Below, one piece after another: positions 43,557 to 52,486 of a DNA stretch of 64,000 bases (position 1 is its first letter; each line of letters opens with the position of its first letter). The position numbers and the translations under genes were made by a program. The DNA comes from Acetobacter orientalis. GTDB lineage: Bacteria; Pseudomonadota; Alphaproteobacteria; Acetobacterales; Acetobacteraceae. The notes under the pieces were generated by a model, which did no database searches, was not told the DNA's origin, and saw nothing but the letters and a program-made list of their open reading frames with translations. The stretch lies in assembly GCF_000963965.1 (NCBI RefSeq), contig NZ_BAMX01000017.1, forward strand, positions 95,375-159,374, in the 5' to 3' direction.

Positions 43557-44692
43557 GGGTGCTCCCCTTCTGGTGCGCTTACTTCGGGTGTAATTTCTTC
43601 AGGGTCGTTTTTCTTGGTTGGCCGCCACAGGCCCATAATGCCGTTGGGCAGAAAAAGAGTTGTGCCAATAAACAGCAACCCAAGCCCGTATAGCCAGAAT
43701 TCAGGCAACCATGCCGTAAACAGCGTTTTGCCAAAGTTGACTAATATAGCGCCCAGAACTGCACCGCTTAATGTACCACGGCCGCCAACTGCCACCCAGA
43801 TAACAGATTCAATAGAGTTAGCGGGTGCAAATTCTCCGGGGTTAATAATACCAACCTGGGTTACATACAGCGCCCCCCCAACAGCCGCCAGCATGGCAGA
43901 AAAAACCCATACCAACAGCTTAACCTGGTCTGGCCGATAGCCTAAAAACCGTGTGCGGTTTTCAGCATCTCTCACGGCAACCAGCAAATTGCCAAAGCGG
44001 CTGCCTACAATAAAGCGTGCTGCAAGCAAGGCCGCAGCCAATGCCACTCCTGTTGCAACCAATAAGGCAGCACGGGTGGCGGGGGCGTGCAGGTCTGCCC
44101 CAAGAATGTCTTTAAAGTCTGTCAGGCCATTATTACCGCCAAAGCCAAAACCGTTCTGGAAAAAAGCCAGCATAAGCGCATAAGTCAGAGCTTGCGTAAT
44201 AATAGAGAGATACACACCAGACACGCGGGAGCGGAAGGCAAGCCAGCCAAAAACCCCGGCCAGCAAGGCTGGCACAACCAAAACCAGCATCATGGCCCAT
44301 GCAAAATGGTCTGTGCCACACCAATACCAAGGCAGGCTTTTCCATGACAGAAAGACCATAAAGTCTGGCAGGTTTGCATCACCATAGGCACCACGGGCAC
44401 CAATTTCACGCATGAGATACATACCCATGGCGTAGCCGCCCAAGCCAAAAAAGGCAGCATGCCCAAGGGTAAGAATACCCGCAAACCCCCATACCAGATC
44501 AACCGAAAGGGCCAGCATGGCATAAGCCAGATACTTACCGGCCAAAGACACAACAAAGGCAGAAGCGTGCAGTGGGCTGCTTTCTGGCAGTAAGCTGGCC
44601 ACTGCCAACACTATAGCCGCAAGGAGCACCAAACCCGCTGTCCAAACAACGCTTTTGAAAGACCGCGCAGACTGGCAAGAAAAAGCATTCAT
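43553..44692 (-). CDS. urtC: Urea ABC transporter permease UrtC
   Basis: A LivM-type permease of 379 residues with about ten helices, containing LVWGFAGILTLGHAAFFGLGGYAMGMYLM, RSRVSGVYLSIITQALTYAL and GGRGTLSGAVLGAILVN. The C-terminal tail is acidic. It overlaps urtB and urtD by four bases on each side, so the genes are tightly coupled. Confidence 0.95.
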   Translation of the reverse strand: MNAFSCQSARSFKSVVWTAGLVLLAAIVLAVASLLPESSPLHASAFVVSLAGKYLAYAMLALSVDLVWGFAGILTLGHAAFFGLGGYAMGMYLMREIGARGAYGDANLPDFMVFLSWKSLPWYWCGTDHFAWAMMLVLVVPALLAGVFGWLAFRSRVSGVYLSIITQALTYALMLAFFQNGFGFGGNNGLTDFKDILGADLHAPATRAALLVATGVALAAALLAARFIVGSRFGNLLVAVRDAENRTRFLGYRPDQVKLLVWVFSAMLAAVGGALYVTQVGIINPGEFAPANSIESVIWVAVGGRGTLSGAVLGAILVNFGKTLFTAWLPEFWLYGLGLLFIGTTLFLPNGIMGLWRPTKKNDPEEITPEVSAPEGEHP

Positions 44693-46290
44693 GATTCAAT
44701 ACCCCGGCCACGCACAGGAAACATGCCACGCGGGTGCCGCTGTATGTAGGCAATAACCAGCACAAGAATGGCAATTTTAGCAGACACAGCGCCAATAGTT
44801 GGCTCCAGTACTTTGCCGCCCATGCCCAGCGCCATGGCTGCAGCCAATGTGCCCCACAAGTTGCCTACGCCGCCAAACACAACCACCATAAAGCTGTCTA
44901 TAATATAAGACTGGCCCAAGTTGGGGCTTACGTTATCTATCTGGCTTACCGCCACACCCGCCAAGCCTGCCAAACCGGCACCCAGGCCAAATGCCAGAGC
45001 ATCTACTTTAGGGGTACGGATACCCATAAGGGCTGCCATACGGCGGTTTTGCGTAACAGCGCGCATTTGCAGGCCCAAGGGCGTGCGGCGCAACACAAGC
45101 ATAAGCCCGCCCAGCACAAGCCCGGCAAACACCAAAATAGCTAAACGGTTCAGCGTTATGTCCAGCCCGCCTAAGGCGATAGAGCCAGACAGCCACGCTG
45201 GGGTTTGCACAGCAATATTGGTTGGCCCAAAAAGAGAGCGAATAACCTGCTGCAACACCAAAGAAAGGCCCCATGTTGCCAAAAGCGTTTCAAGCGGGCG
45301 GCCATACAAAAAGCGTATCAAACTGCGCTCTATCACCACCCCAATACCGCCGCACACCACAAACGCTACGGGTATGGCAATAAGAATGGCAAAGGGTTCT
45401 AGCGCAGGTACGGTCATTTTAATGCCCTGCTGCACAAGCCACGTTACATAGGCGCCAATCATCATCATTTCGCCATGCGCCATGTTGATAACGCCCATAA
45501 CCCCAAAGGTAATGGCAAGCCCCGTTGCAGCCAGCAACAGAACAGAGCCATAGCTTAGGCCGTAAAACGCATTTTGCAGCACGCTCCAAACACGCAGGTG
45601 CCAGTCAATGCGTGAGACGGCACTTTGTGCCGCATGGCGTACGTCTGGTGCCTCCCCCACATTGGCGGCAACACCAGCCAAAAGGCCGCGCGCTTCAAGC
45701 CCGCCCACTTCTGCCAAAAAGCCAACCGCTTTAAGCCTTGCCGCCTGCGCCCCCTCCGCCGGAGGCTGCGCCAGCACTGTCGCAGCATGGGCCTGCATCA
45801 GTTTTTCACGCACAGCGGGTACTTTTTCGCTGCTCAGGGCATTATCTAACGCCGGGAGAAGGGCTGCATCGTGGCGTGTATAAAATGTCTCGGCTGCTTT
45901 TATGCGTTCTTCAGGCTGCGGAGCACTCAGTTCCCTCACCGCCTGAACGCCTGCCAAAACTTTACGAATACGGTTATTAACCCTTACAGGCTTCAACCCT
46001 TCTTCAGGGCAGGTTGTGGCCTCACCCGTGCGCGCATTTTGGCAAACCTCGCCTGCGTGAATAAATAACGCGCCATCTGCACCGCTAAAAAGATGGTGCG
46101 CCTCTAGCGCCTGCAACGCTGCGTCTGCCTGTGCGCTGCCATTTGCCGCAAGGGCGGTAATGCTGGCAGACACATCTTCAAATTGCGGGCTTGCAAGGCC
46201 AGAGAAATCATCTGCCCGTGCAGATGACCCTCCTAGACCGCCGCCCAGACACAGAGCGGCGAGCAGGCAAGCCAGACCCAGCTTACGCAT
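44689..46290 (-). CDS. urtB: Urea ABC transporter permease UrtB
   Basis: A LivH-type permease of 533 residues. As in other UrtB proteins it has a signal peptide (cleavage near SSARADD) and a soluble N-terminal domain of about 230 residues before the membrane part. The membrane half shows GLAITFGVMGVINMAHGEMMMIGAYVTWLVQ and GLAGVAVSQIDNVSPNLGQSYIIDSFMVVVFGGVGNLWGT. It overlaps urtA by eight bases. Confidence 0.95.
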   Translation of the reverse strand: MRKLGLACLLAALCLGGGLGGSSARADDFSGLASPQFEDVSASITALAANGSAQADAALQALEAHHLFSGADGALFIHAGEVCQNARTGEATTCPEEGLKPVRVNNRIRKVLAGVQAVRELSAPQPEERIKAAETFYTRHDAALLPALDNALSSEKVPAVREKLMQAHAATVLAQPPAEGAQAARLKAVGFLAEVGGLEARGLLAGVAANVGEAPDVRHAAQSAVSRIDWHLRVWSVLQNAFYGLSYGSVLLLAATGLAITFGVMGVINMAHGEMMMIGAYVTWLVQQGIKMTVPALEPFAILIAIPVAFVVCGGIGVVIERSLIRFLYGRPLETLLATWGLSLVLQQVIRSLFGPTNIAVQTPAWLSGSIALGGLDITLNRLAILVFAGLVLGGLMLVLRRTPLGLQMRAVTQNRRMAALMGIRTPKVDALAFGLGAGLAGLAGVAVSQIDNVSPNLGQSYIIDSFMVVVFGGVGNLWGTLAAAMALGMGGKVLEPTIGAVSAKIAILVLVIAYIQRHPRGMFPVRGRGIES

Positions 46291-47623
46291 GCTTATGGCT
46301 TAGGCAGGTTTTGGTAGCGCTATTGTAATTGCCGCACGCAATAGGCTGGCGCCAGTCGCCTATCAGGTCTTTTGTTTGCGCCACCCAAGGTGACCATGCC
46401 TGACCCGGTACCAGTGCTGGGGTTTTCCAGACAACTGAAAACTGCCCATCATCCTGAATTTCGCCAATAAACACAGGCTTGGTCAGGTGGTGGTCTGGCA
46501 GCATTTCTGCCACACCGCCAGTCAGGTTAGGTTGGCGAATACCAACCATGGCATCAATCACCTTATCATGGTCGGTTGTGCCTGCTTTGGTTACAGCCTG
46601 CACCCACATGTTAAAGCCAATATAGTGGGCTTCCATGGGGTCGTTCGTGGTGCGTTTGGGCTGCTTTGTATAAGCGTGCCATTGTTTAATAAACGCAGCA
46701 TTTGCTGGGGTATCAATGCTTTCAAAGTAGTTCCATGCCGCAAGCTGGCCAACCAGCGGTTTGGTGTCCATGCCTGCCAGTTCTTCCTCACCCACGCTAA
46801 AGGCCATAACCGGCAGGTCGGTTGCAGAAATACCTTGGTTACCCAGCTCTTTATAAAATGGCACGTTGGCGTCACCGTTAATGGTAGACACAACAGCCGT
46901 TTTTTTACCCGCAGCCCCAAAGGCTTTAATTTGGGAAACAATGGTCTGCCAGTCAGACTGCCCAAACGGCGTGTAGTTTACCATAATATCTTCATCAGCA
47001 ATGCCTTTGGACTTAAGGTAGCTAACAAGAATTTGGTTGGTTGTGCGGGGGTAAATATAATCTGTACCCACCAGTGCAAAGCGTTTGGCACCGCCGCCAT
47101 CTTCGCTCAGCAGATAATCTACCGCGGGAATAGCCTGCTGGTTAGGTGCCGCACCGGTATAGAAAATATTGCGGCTGCACTCCTGCCCCTCGTACTGCAC
47201 GGGGTAAAACAGAATACCATTCAGTTCCTCAAACACTGGCAGCACAGATTTACGAGACACGCTTGTCCAGCAGCCAAACACGGCAGAGGCTTTATCGACA
47301 GACAAAAGCTGGCGCGCTTTTTCCGCAAATAGCGGCCAGTTAGAGGCCGGGTCTACCACAACAGGTTCAAGCGGGCGGCCCAACAGGCCGCCTTTGCGGT
47401 TTTGTTCGGCAATCAGCATTAACATGACGTCTTTTAGGGTTGTTTCGCTAATGGCCATGGTGCCAGAGAGCGAATGTAGAATACCAACCTTAATAGGCTC
47501 GCCTTTTGGGGTGGCAGCACGCGCATAACCAGCCCCCAGAGCACCACCGAATGCGGCGGCAGAGGAAGCAAGAGCCAAACGGCCAAAAGCACGACGGGAA
47601 AGATTCGGCATGGTGTGGGGCAT
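46283..47623 (-). CDS. urtA: Urea ABC transporter substrate-binding protein UrtA
   Basis: The periplasmic urea receptor, 446 residues from ATG 47623, which has AAAGGA upstream; longer starts lack a ribosome site. The signal is of Tat type (SRRAFGRLALASSAAA, cleavage near YARAATP). The mature part has EPIKVGILHSLSGTMAISETTLKDVMLMLIAEQNRKGGLLGRPLEPVVVDPASNWPLFAEKAR, the UrtA signature. It leads the urtABCDE-nickel permease operon and is divergent to the NCS1-kinase gene across 140 bp that contain a strong inverted repeat. Confidence 0.96.
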   Translation of the reverse strand: MPHTMPNLSRRAFGRLALASSAAAFGGALGAGYARAATPKGEPIKVGILHSLSGTMAISETTLKDVMLMLIAEQNRKGGLLGRPLEPVVVDPASNWPLFAEKARQLLSVDKASAVFGCWTSVSRKSVLPVFEELNGILFYPVQYEGQECSRNIFYTGAAPNQQAIPAVDYLLSEDGGGAKRFALVGTDYIYPRTTNQILVSYLKSKGIADEDIMVNYTPFGQSDWQTIVSQIKAFGAAGKKTAVVSTINGDANVPFYKELGNQGISATDLPVMAFSVGEEELAGMDTKPLVGQLAAWNYFESIDTPANAAFIKQWHAYTKQPKRTTNDPMEAHYIGFNMWVQAVTKAGTTDHDKVIDAMVGIRQPNLTGGVAEMLPDHHLTKPVFIGEIQDDGQFSVVWKTPALVPGQAWSPWVAQTKDLIGDWRQPIACGNYNSATKTCLSHKHA

Positions 47624-47679
47624 GATCAACGGTCCTTTTGCTGCTATGACCATTGTCCTCTGCGGCACGTTATCTTCCC

Positions 47680-47697
47680 ATACGCATTCCTGCGTAT
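47680..47697. promoter_or_regulatory. Inverted repeat between urtA and sensor kinase, candidate operator 1
   Basis: ATACGCATTCCTGCGTAT has perfect seven-base arms around TTCC. It lies 57 bp before urtA and 67 bp before the kinase start, where an operator could control both divergent genes. Its size and shape fit a dimeric LuxR/NarL-type regulator, such as the one at 51087. Confidence 0.65.
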
Positions 47698-47763
47698 CGG
47701 CTTATCCGGTATGCCGTAACACAACTCTTTTTTGCCCACCCGCCACCATGGAAGCCAGTCACC

Positions 47764-50700
47764 GTGCCGCATTCCATACGCCATTTGCGTATTGTACGCC
47801 CCCGCCGGGCTTATAGCCGTTGGGCCGCCAACCAAACGTTTGAAGATTACGCCCTGCGCTTTACCGCGCAGCGTGCCCGCACGGCCACCCCCATGCGCGC
47901 AGCCCTTACCGCACTGGGCTCAATCTCCTTTCTGGCCCTAGAGGCTATGGGCGGCACACTCACACTGGCCTTTGGTTTTGCCAATACCGCGGCAGCCATT
48001 GCGTTTGTAACCCTTGTTATTTTTTGCGTAAGCCTGCCCCTGTGCCTGTCTGCCGCCCGCTCTGGGCTCGATATAGACCTGCTTACCCGTGGTTGCGGCT
48101 TTGGCTATATTGGCTCCACCATTACATCGCTACTTTATGCCAGCTTTACTTTCATTTTCTTTGGGCTAGAGGCCGCCATATTGGCGGGCACGTTACGCAG
48201 CTTGCTGGGCGTACCGCTATGGCTGGCATACTTGGTGTGTGCTGTGGTGGTTATACCGCTGGTTATGTGGGGCATTACGTTTATTGCCCGCTTTCAAATA
48301 GCCACACAGCCCATCTGGTTTGCCCTCAACTTTATACCCCTTGCCGTATTAGCCGCCACGCAATACCCGCATTTTACTGCATGGACACAGTTTAGCGGCC
48401 TGCTAAGCCAGACAGGCCCCCTTAACCCAATAGCTATTGGGGCTGCGGCGTCTCTCATTATTGTGCTTATTTGCCAAAGCGCTGAGCAAATAGATTTTTT
48501 GCGCTTTCTGCCAAGCCCTACCCCACAAAACCGCAAGCAATGGTGGGTAGCCCTTATTATGGGTGGCCCCGGCTGGGTGGTATTTGATGCCTTTAAACTC
48601 TTTGCTGGCTCATTTTTAGCATGGTTACTGCTCAAAGCCGGTTTTTCAGCCGCACAGGCCGTACAACCGGGGCTTATGTATTATTACGCATGGCATAGTT
48701 TTGCTTCTGCCCCCCTTGCCGTTATGCTTACCGTGGCACTGGTGGCTTTAGCGCAAATAAAAGTAAATATTACCAATGCCTATGCTGGCTCTCTGGCATG
48801 GTCAAATTTCTTTTCCCGTTTAACCCATACTCACCCCGGCCGGGTGTTTTATGTTGTTTTTAATATCACTATTTCTTTTTTACTGATGGAAGCCGGGCTG
48901 GTTAGTACCATTGAAACCGGCATAACCGTTTATGGGGTTTTGGCCTGTGCCTGGATAGGTGCTATTTTAGGCGATATTGTTTTGTGCAAACCCCTTGGCC
49001 TTAGCCCTCCCTTTGTTGAGTTCAAGCGCGCTTTGCTGCCAGACTTCAATTGCGTAGGGCTTGGGGCCTGGGCCATATCTGCCTGCTTGGGCATTGTGGC
49101 GTTCTGTGGTTTTTTAGGGGCCTTAGCCGCAGCCTATGCCCCCTTTTTAACGCTTTTTACCGCATGCTTAAGTGCACCTGTGCTGGCATGGTTTACGGGT
49201 GGGCGCACATACCTAGCCCGCACCCAACCTGCTGGCTGGGCCACAAAGCCCGCCATGCAATGCGTTATTTGCGAACATCATTTTGAAGCGCAAGATATGG
49301 CACCCTGCCCGGCTTATGGCGGCACAATCTGCTCTCTCTGCTGCTCGCTTGATGCCCGCTGCCACGACCGATGCAAGCCGGTTTCCATGCGTATGAAAAC
49401 CCAGTTCCTTACCCCTTTGCGCATTTTTCCCGCACGCTTGCGCCGTTGGCTTTTGGCCCCTGCCGGACGGTTTGTATGCATGCTTGCAGGCTCAGCGCTT
49501 ATGCTGGGTGGGTTGGCATGGCAGGCTGGTGGCCCATGGCACCATGTGTTGCTGCTGGCCTTTTTGGCCAGCGCTATAGGGGCATGGCTTTTGGTCATGA
49601 CCCAAGAAGGCCGCCGTACCGCCACGCGCGAAACCCTGCACCAAACCCGTCTCCTCATGAACGAAATACGGGCACGCCGCCGCACAGACGAGGCACTAAA
49701 ACTTGCGCGTGAAAAAGCAGAATCAGCAAGTCTTGCCAAAACACGTTATATTAGCGGCATCAGCCACGAAATCCGCTCTCCGCTTAACGCCATTATGGGC
49801 TATATTCAGCTTTTACAGCACGATAAACGCATGCCCACAGAGCGCCAAAAAACCCTTGGCATTATGCGCGAAAGTGGGGAGCATATTACCAGTATTCTCT
49901 CTGGCTTGCTTGATATCTCGCGCATTGAAGCCGGGCGTATTGAACTGCACACAGACACCATTGCTCTGCCTGCGTTTTTAGAATCTGTCGCACAGATGAT
50001 GCGCCTGCAAGCCCAAGCAAAAGGCCTAAAACTCAATTGGGAACCCGGCTTTCTGCCCGCCGTAGTAACGTGTGATGAACACCGCCTGCGGCAAATTCTG
50101 CTTAACTTGCTCTCAAATGCTATCAAGTTCACGCACCGTGGCAGTGTTACGTTTTCTGCCAAATGGTACGGCCAAATTGCAGAATTTGTTATTACCGACA
50201 CCGGCCCCGGCATTGCCGAGGAAGATTATACCCGCATTTTTGAACCCTTTGAGCGGGGCAGCACCACCGCAGGTATGCCCGGCACTGGTTTAGGGTTAAC
50301 CATAACCAAGCTGCTTACAGAAATTTTGGGCGGTGAACTCACGTTTACCAGCACACAAGGTGTTGGTTCGCGCTTTCGGGTACGGCTTATGCTCTCTGAC
50401 CGCGACATTGAACTGCCGCCCCAACTGCCCGCCTTCCCTATTGGGTATGACGGCCCACGCCGTACTGTAATGGTGGTTGATGACAACCAAGAACACCGCC
50501 TGATTATGCGCGAAATTTTAGAGCGTTGTGGTTTTGACTTTGAGGAAGCCGAAAGCGGCACCGAATGCCTCGACCGCCTGCCCATAGTGCAGCCAGACCT
50601 GTTACTACTAGACCTTTCCATGCCCGGTATGGATGGCCGTGACCTTGCGCTGCGCATTCGCCAAACCGAGTATGCCACAACACCCCTTATTTTCTTGACT

Positions 50701-51090
50701 GGTAATTTGGTAGAAAGCACCAACCGGCATGTGCCCTCGCTAGATGACTGCCCGGTACTGGGCAAACCCGTAAACCTATCCGCTCTTGTTACCGAAATAG
50801 GGCAAATGCTCTGCCTAACATGGCACCTGCCACAACCAGATTTAACACCAACACACCTTATAACATCCCAAGGCATAACCACAGACACAGCCCAGCCTTT
50901 GTCAGACACCCAAAGGGCAGCGTTGCTTGCACTCTTAAACAGTGGCAACCTCAGGGACTTACGAGAACAATTAACAATATTGCAGGCAGAGCAACCGGGC
51001 CTTAAAGCTGCCCTTGCTCCTTTGTTCGATCTGGTATCCTCTTACCAGCTTGAAGCCTTACGCCATCATCTGGAACAGCCTGCACCATGA
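47764..51090 (+). CDS. Sensor histidine kinase fused to NCS1-type transporter, with receiver domain
   Basis: 1108 residues from GTG 47764 (GGAAG nine bases upstream; the longer TTG start would nearly meet urtA). Order: about 12 membrane helices resembling NCS1 purine/cytosine permeases (about 30-490); a cysteine cluster (C500, C503, C515, C523, C526, C527, C533, C537), probably zinc-binding; two more helices; HisKA with H668 (ISHEIRSPLN); HATPase (NLLSNAIKFT, DTGPGIAEED, GTGLGLTI); receiver with D950 (LLLLDLSMPGMDG); a helical tail of about 120 residues. Transporter-kinases such as CbrA sense or move a nutrient. Beside urt genes, urea or a related amide is the likely signal. Confidence 0.92.
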   Translation: MPHSIRHLRIVRPRRAYSRWAANQTFEDYALRFTAQRARTATPMRAALTALGSISFLALEAMGGTLTLAFGFANTAAAIAFVTLVIFCVSLPLCLSAARSGLDIDLLTRGCGFGYIGSTITSLLYASFTFIFFGLEAAILAGTLRSLLGVPLWLAYLVCAVVVIPLVMWGITFIARFQIATQPIWFALNFIPLAVLAATQYPHFTAWTQFSGLLSQTGPLNPIAIGAAASLIIVLICQSAEQIDFLRFLPSPTPQNRKQWWVALIMGGPGWVVFDAFKLFAGSFLAWLLLKAGFSAAQAVQPGLMYYYAWHSFASAPLAVMLTVALVALAQIKVNITNAYAGSLAWSNFFSRLTHTHPGRVFYVVFNITISFLLMEAGLVSTIETGITVYGVLACAWIGAILGDIVLCKPLGLSPPFVEFKRALLPDFNCVGLGAWAISACLGIVAFCGFLGALAAAYAPFLTLFTACLSAPVLAWFTGGRTYLARTQPAGWATKPAMQCVICEHHFEAQDMAPCPAYGGTICSLCCSLDARCHDRCKPVSMRMKTQFLTPLRIFPARLRRWLLAPAGRFVCMLAGSALMLGGLAWQAGGPWHHVLLLAFLASAIGAWLLVMTQEGRRTATRETLHQTRLLMNEIRARRRTDEALKLAREKAESASLAKTRYISGISHEIRSPLNAIMGYIQLLQHDKRMPTERQKTLGIMRESGEHITSILSGLLDISRIEAGRIELHTDTIALPAFLESVAQMMRLQAQAKGLKLNWEPGFLPAVVTCDEHRLRQILLNLLSNAIKFTHRGSVTFSAKWYGQIAEFVITDTGPGIAEEDYTRIFEPFERGSTTAGMPGTGLGLTITKLLTEILGGELTFTSTQGVGSRFRVRLMLSDRDIELPPQLPAFPIGYDGPRRTVMVVDDNQEHRLIMREILERCGFDFEEAESGTECLDRLPIVQPDLLLLDLSMPGMDGRDLALRIRQTEYATTPLIFLTGNLVESTNRHVPSLDDCPVLGKPVNLSALVTEIGQMLCLTWHLPQPDLTPTHLITSQGITTDTAQPLSDTQRAALLALLNSGNLRDLREQLTILQAEQPGLKAALAPLFDLVSSYQLEALRHHLEQPAP
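47776..47792. promoter_or_regulatory. Inverted repeat at start of kinase gene, candidate operator 2
   Basis: ATACGCCATTTGCGTAT repeats the ATACGC...GCGTAT layout of the first site with a five-base centre. It lies inside the kinase reading frame just after the GTG start, 96 bp from site 1 centre to centre. Two such near-identical palindromes in 120 bp are unlikely by chance. Confidence 0.6.
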
Positions 51091-51974
51091 CCGCACCTGC
51101 CGCTAACCGCAAAACCATTCTGGTTATAGATGATGACCCTGCCGTACTGGGCCTGATGGACGAAAAACTGGCGGAGGGCGGCTATATTGTGCTGCTTGCA
51201 CAATCTGGCGCGGCAGCGCTTGAAGTCATTAGCCACACCGTACCAGACCTTATTTTGGTTGATGCCCTTATGCCCGGCATGACCGGATGGGACGTGTGCG
51301 AGGCCCTGCGCTCTAACAGCCGGGCAGCAGGTGTCCCCATTATTTTCATGACCGGCCTGACCGAAACCGAACACGTGCTCCGTGCTTTTGAAGCCGGAGC
51401 AGCAGACTACGTGACCAAACCCTTACGGTTAGAAGAAGTTATGGCCCGTATTGGTGTACGGCTTGAAGCCGCAAGCCGCATACGCTCTGCCCACGGTGCA
51501 CTTGACCGTGCAGGCCGCTACCTGTTTGCCACAACCCGCATGGGCGAGGTACTATGGGCAACACCACAGGCCAGCCTGATACTAGATGCCATACCCCAAA
51601 GCCAAGCAGCACTTAAAGCCCTGCCAACCCCACTCCCGCCCCCCGGCACTGTCGTGCTGCAACAAGAGACTGGAGACACCAGCGTGTCTCTCACACTCGT
51701 GGGGGCCACCGGGCCTGATGAGTTGCTGTTGCGCGTTGGCAAGCAGGCTATTTTTCCAGAAAACATCTTGCGCACCAAGCTCAACCTCAGCGCGCGTGAG
51801 GCTGAGGTGCTGCTCTGGATTTCACGCGGCAAAACCAGCCGCGATATTGCCGATATTTTAGAGGTTAGCCACCGCACGGTCGATAAACACATAGAGCAAA
51901 TTTACAACAAAACCGGCCTAAGCTCGCGTGCGGCAGCGGCTGCCACCGCATCACGCCTCTTGCAAGAAAACTAA
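51087..51974 (+). CDS. LuxR-family response regulator, partner of the NCS1-kinase
   Basis: 295 residues: a receiver with the acidic pair (VIDDDPAVL), phosphorylated Asp in LILVDALMPGMTG and the KP pair (YVTKPLRLEE); a PAS-like middle (about 130-215); and a LuxR-type HTH (LSAREAEVLLWISRGKTSRDIADILEVSHRTVDKHIEQIYNKTGL). The ATG overlaps the kinase stop (ATGA), so the two are translated together. Its probable targets are the paired ATACGC...GCGTAT palindromes before urtA and, perhaps, similar half-sites near the porin and ureD. It ends three bases from the convergent small secreted gene. Confidence 0.95.
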   Translation: MTAPAANRKTILVIDDDPAVLGLMDEKLAEGGYIVLLAQSGAAALEVISHTVPDLILVDALMPGMTGWDVCEALRSNSRAAGVPIIFMTGLTETEHVLRAFEAGAADYVTKPLRLEEVMARIGVRLEAASRIRSAHGALDRAGRYLFATTRMGEVLWATPQASLILDAIPQSQAALKALPTPLPPPGTVVLQQETGDTSVSLTLVGATGPDELLLRVGKQAIFPENILRTKLNLSAREAEVLLWISRGKTSRDIADILEVSHRTVDKHIEQIYNKTGLSSRAAAAATASRLLQEN

Positions 51975-51977
51975 CCG

Positions 51978-52421
51978 TTACGGGGCCGCACGCGGTGCGT
52001 CATCAGACAAACGGTCGCGGTCTCTCGTAAAACTGCCTTCTTTTAAGCACACCTTGTCTTGCTCGTAGTGGCGCACAACTGCCAACTCTTGCCTAACATG
52101 GTCAAGATTGTGCTCAGTGCTGTCTTCTTTAATAGGCCGCCCAGCGGGTGAGAGGGTTACCCCTTTCATAATACCAAACCCCGGCACAGGGTCTAGCCTT
52201 ACAAAAAACTGGCTTTCTGCCGGGGCGGTATCTTGGGCAATGCTTTTTTGCTCTTGCTTGCTCAAGGTCTCTAATTCGTCAGACAGTAACACATCTTCTG
52301 CAAACAAATGGCGGCAATCTAGCTTGTCAAACGCGGGTTCTGCTGCATGCAGCTCTTTGTGCCCAAATGTGCAGGAAAGTGCTAAAAGTGTAAAAAACGT
52401 TATCTTTTTAAAACCAATCAT
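51978..52421 (-). CDS. Small exported protein after porin, function unknown
   Basis: 147 residues from ATG 52421, with AGGGGG five to ten bases upstream. Signal peptide MIGFKKITFFTLLALSCTFG (cleavage near ELHAAEP). The mature protein is charged, with two cysteines (KLDCRHLFAED and DKVCLKEG) that could pair. The leader bases before the start resemble those of the porin gene (both read GGGGGT-CGCA/AGCC-ATGATT), which suggests the two are expressed alike. It lies 65 bp after the porin in the same direction. No family recognised. Confidence 0.7.
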   Translation of the reverse strand: MIGFKKITFFTLLALSCTFGHKELHAAEPAFDKLDCRHLFAEDVLLSDELETLSKQEQKSIAQDTAPAESQFFVRLDPVPGFGIMKGVTLSPAGRPIKEDSTEHNLDHVRQELAVVRHYEQDKVCLKEGSFTRDRDRLSDDAPRAAP

Positions 52422-52486
52422 TGCGACCCCCTGCGTGGTTTTAGCTCCAACCCGCCTGATAAATGGGTATAACAAACCAACCATGC

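Noticed and set aside
46487..47332. 281-codon plus-strand frame across urtA
   Set aside because: Antisense to a fully recognisable substrate-binding protein; composition is typical of a complementary-strand artefact.
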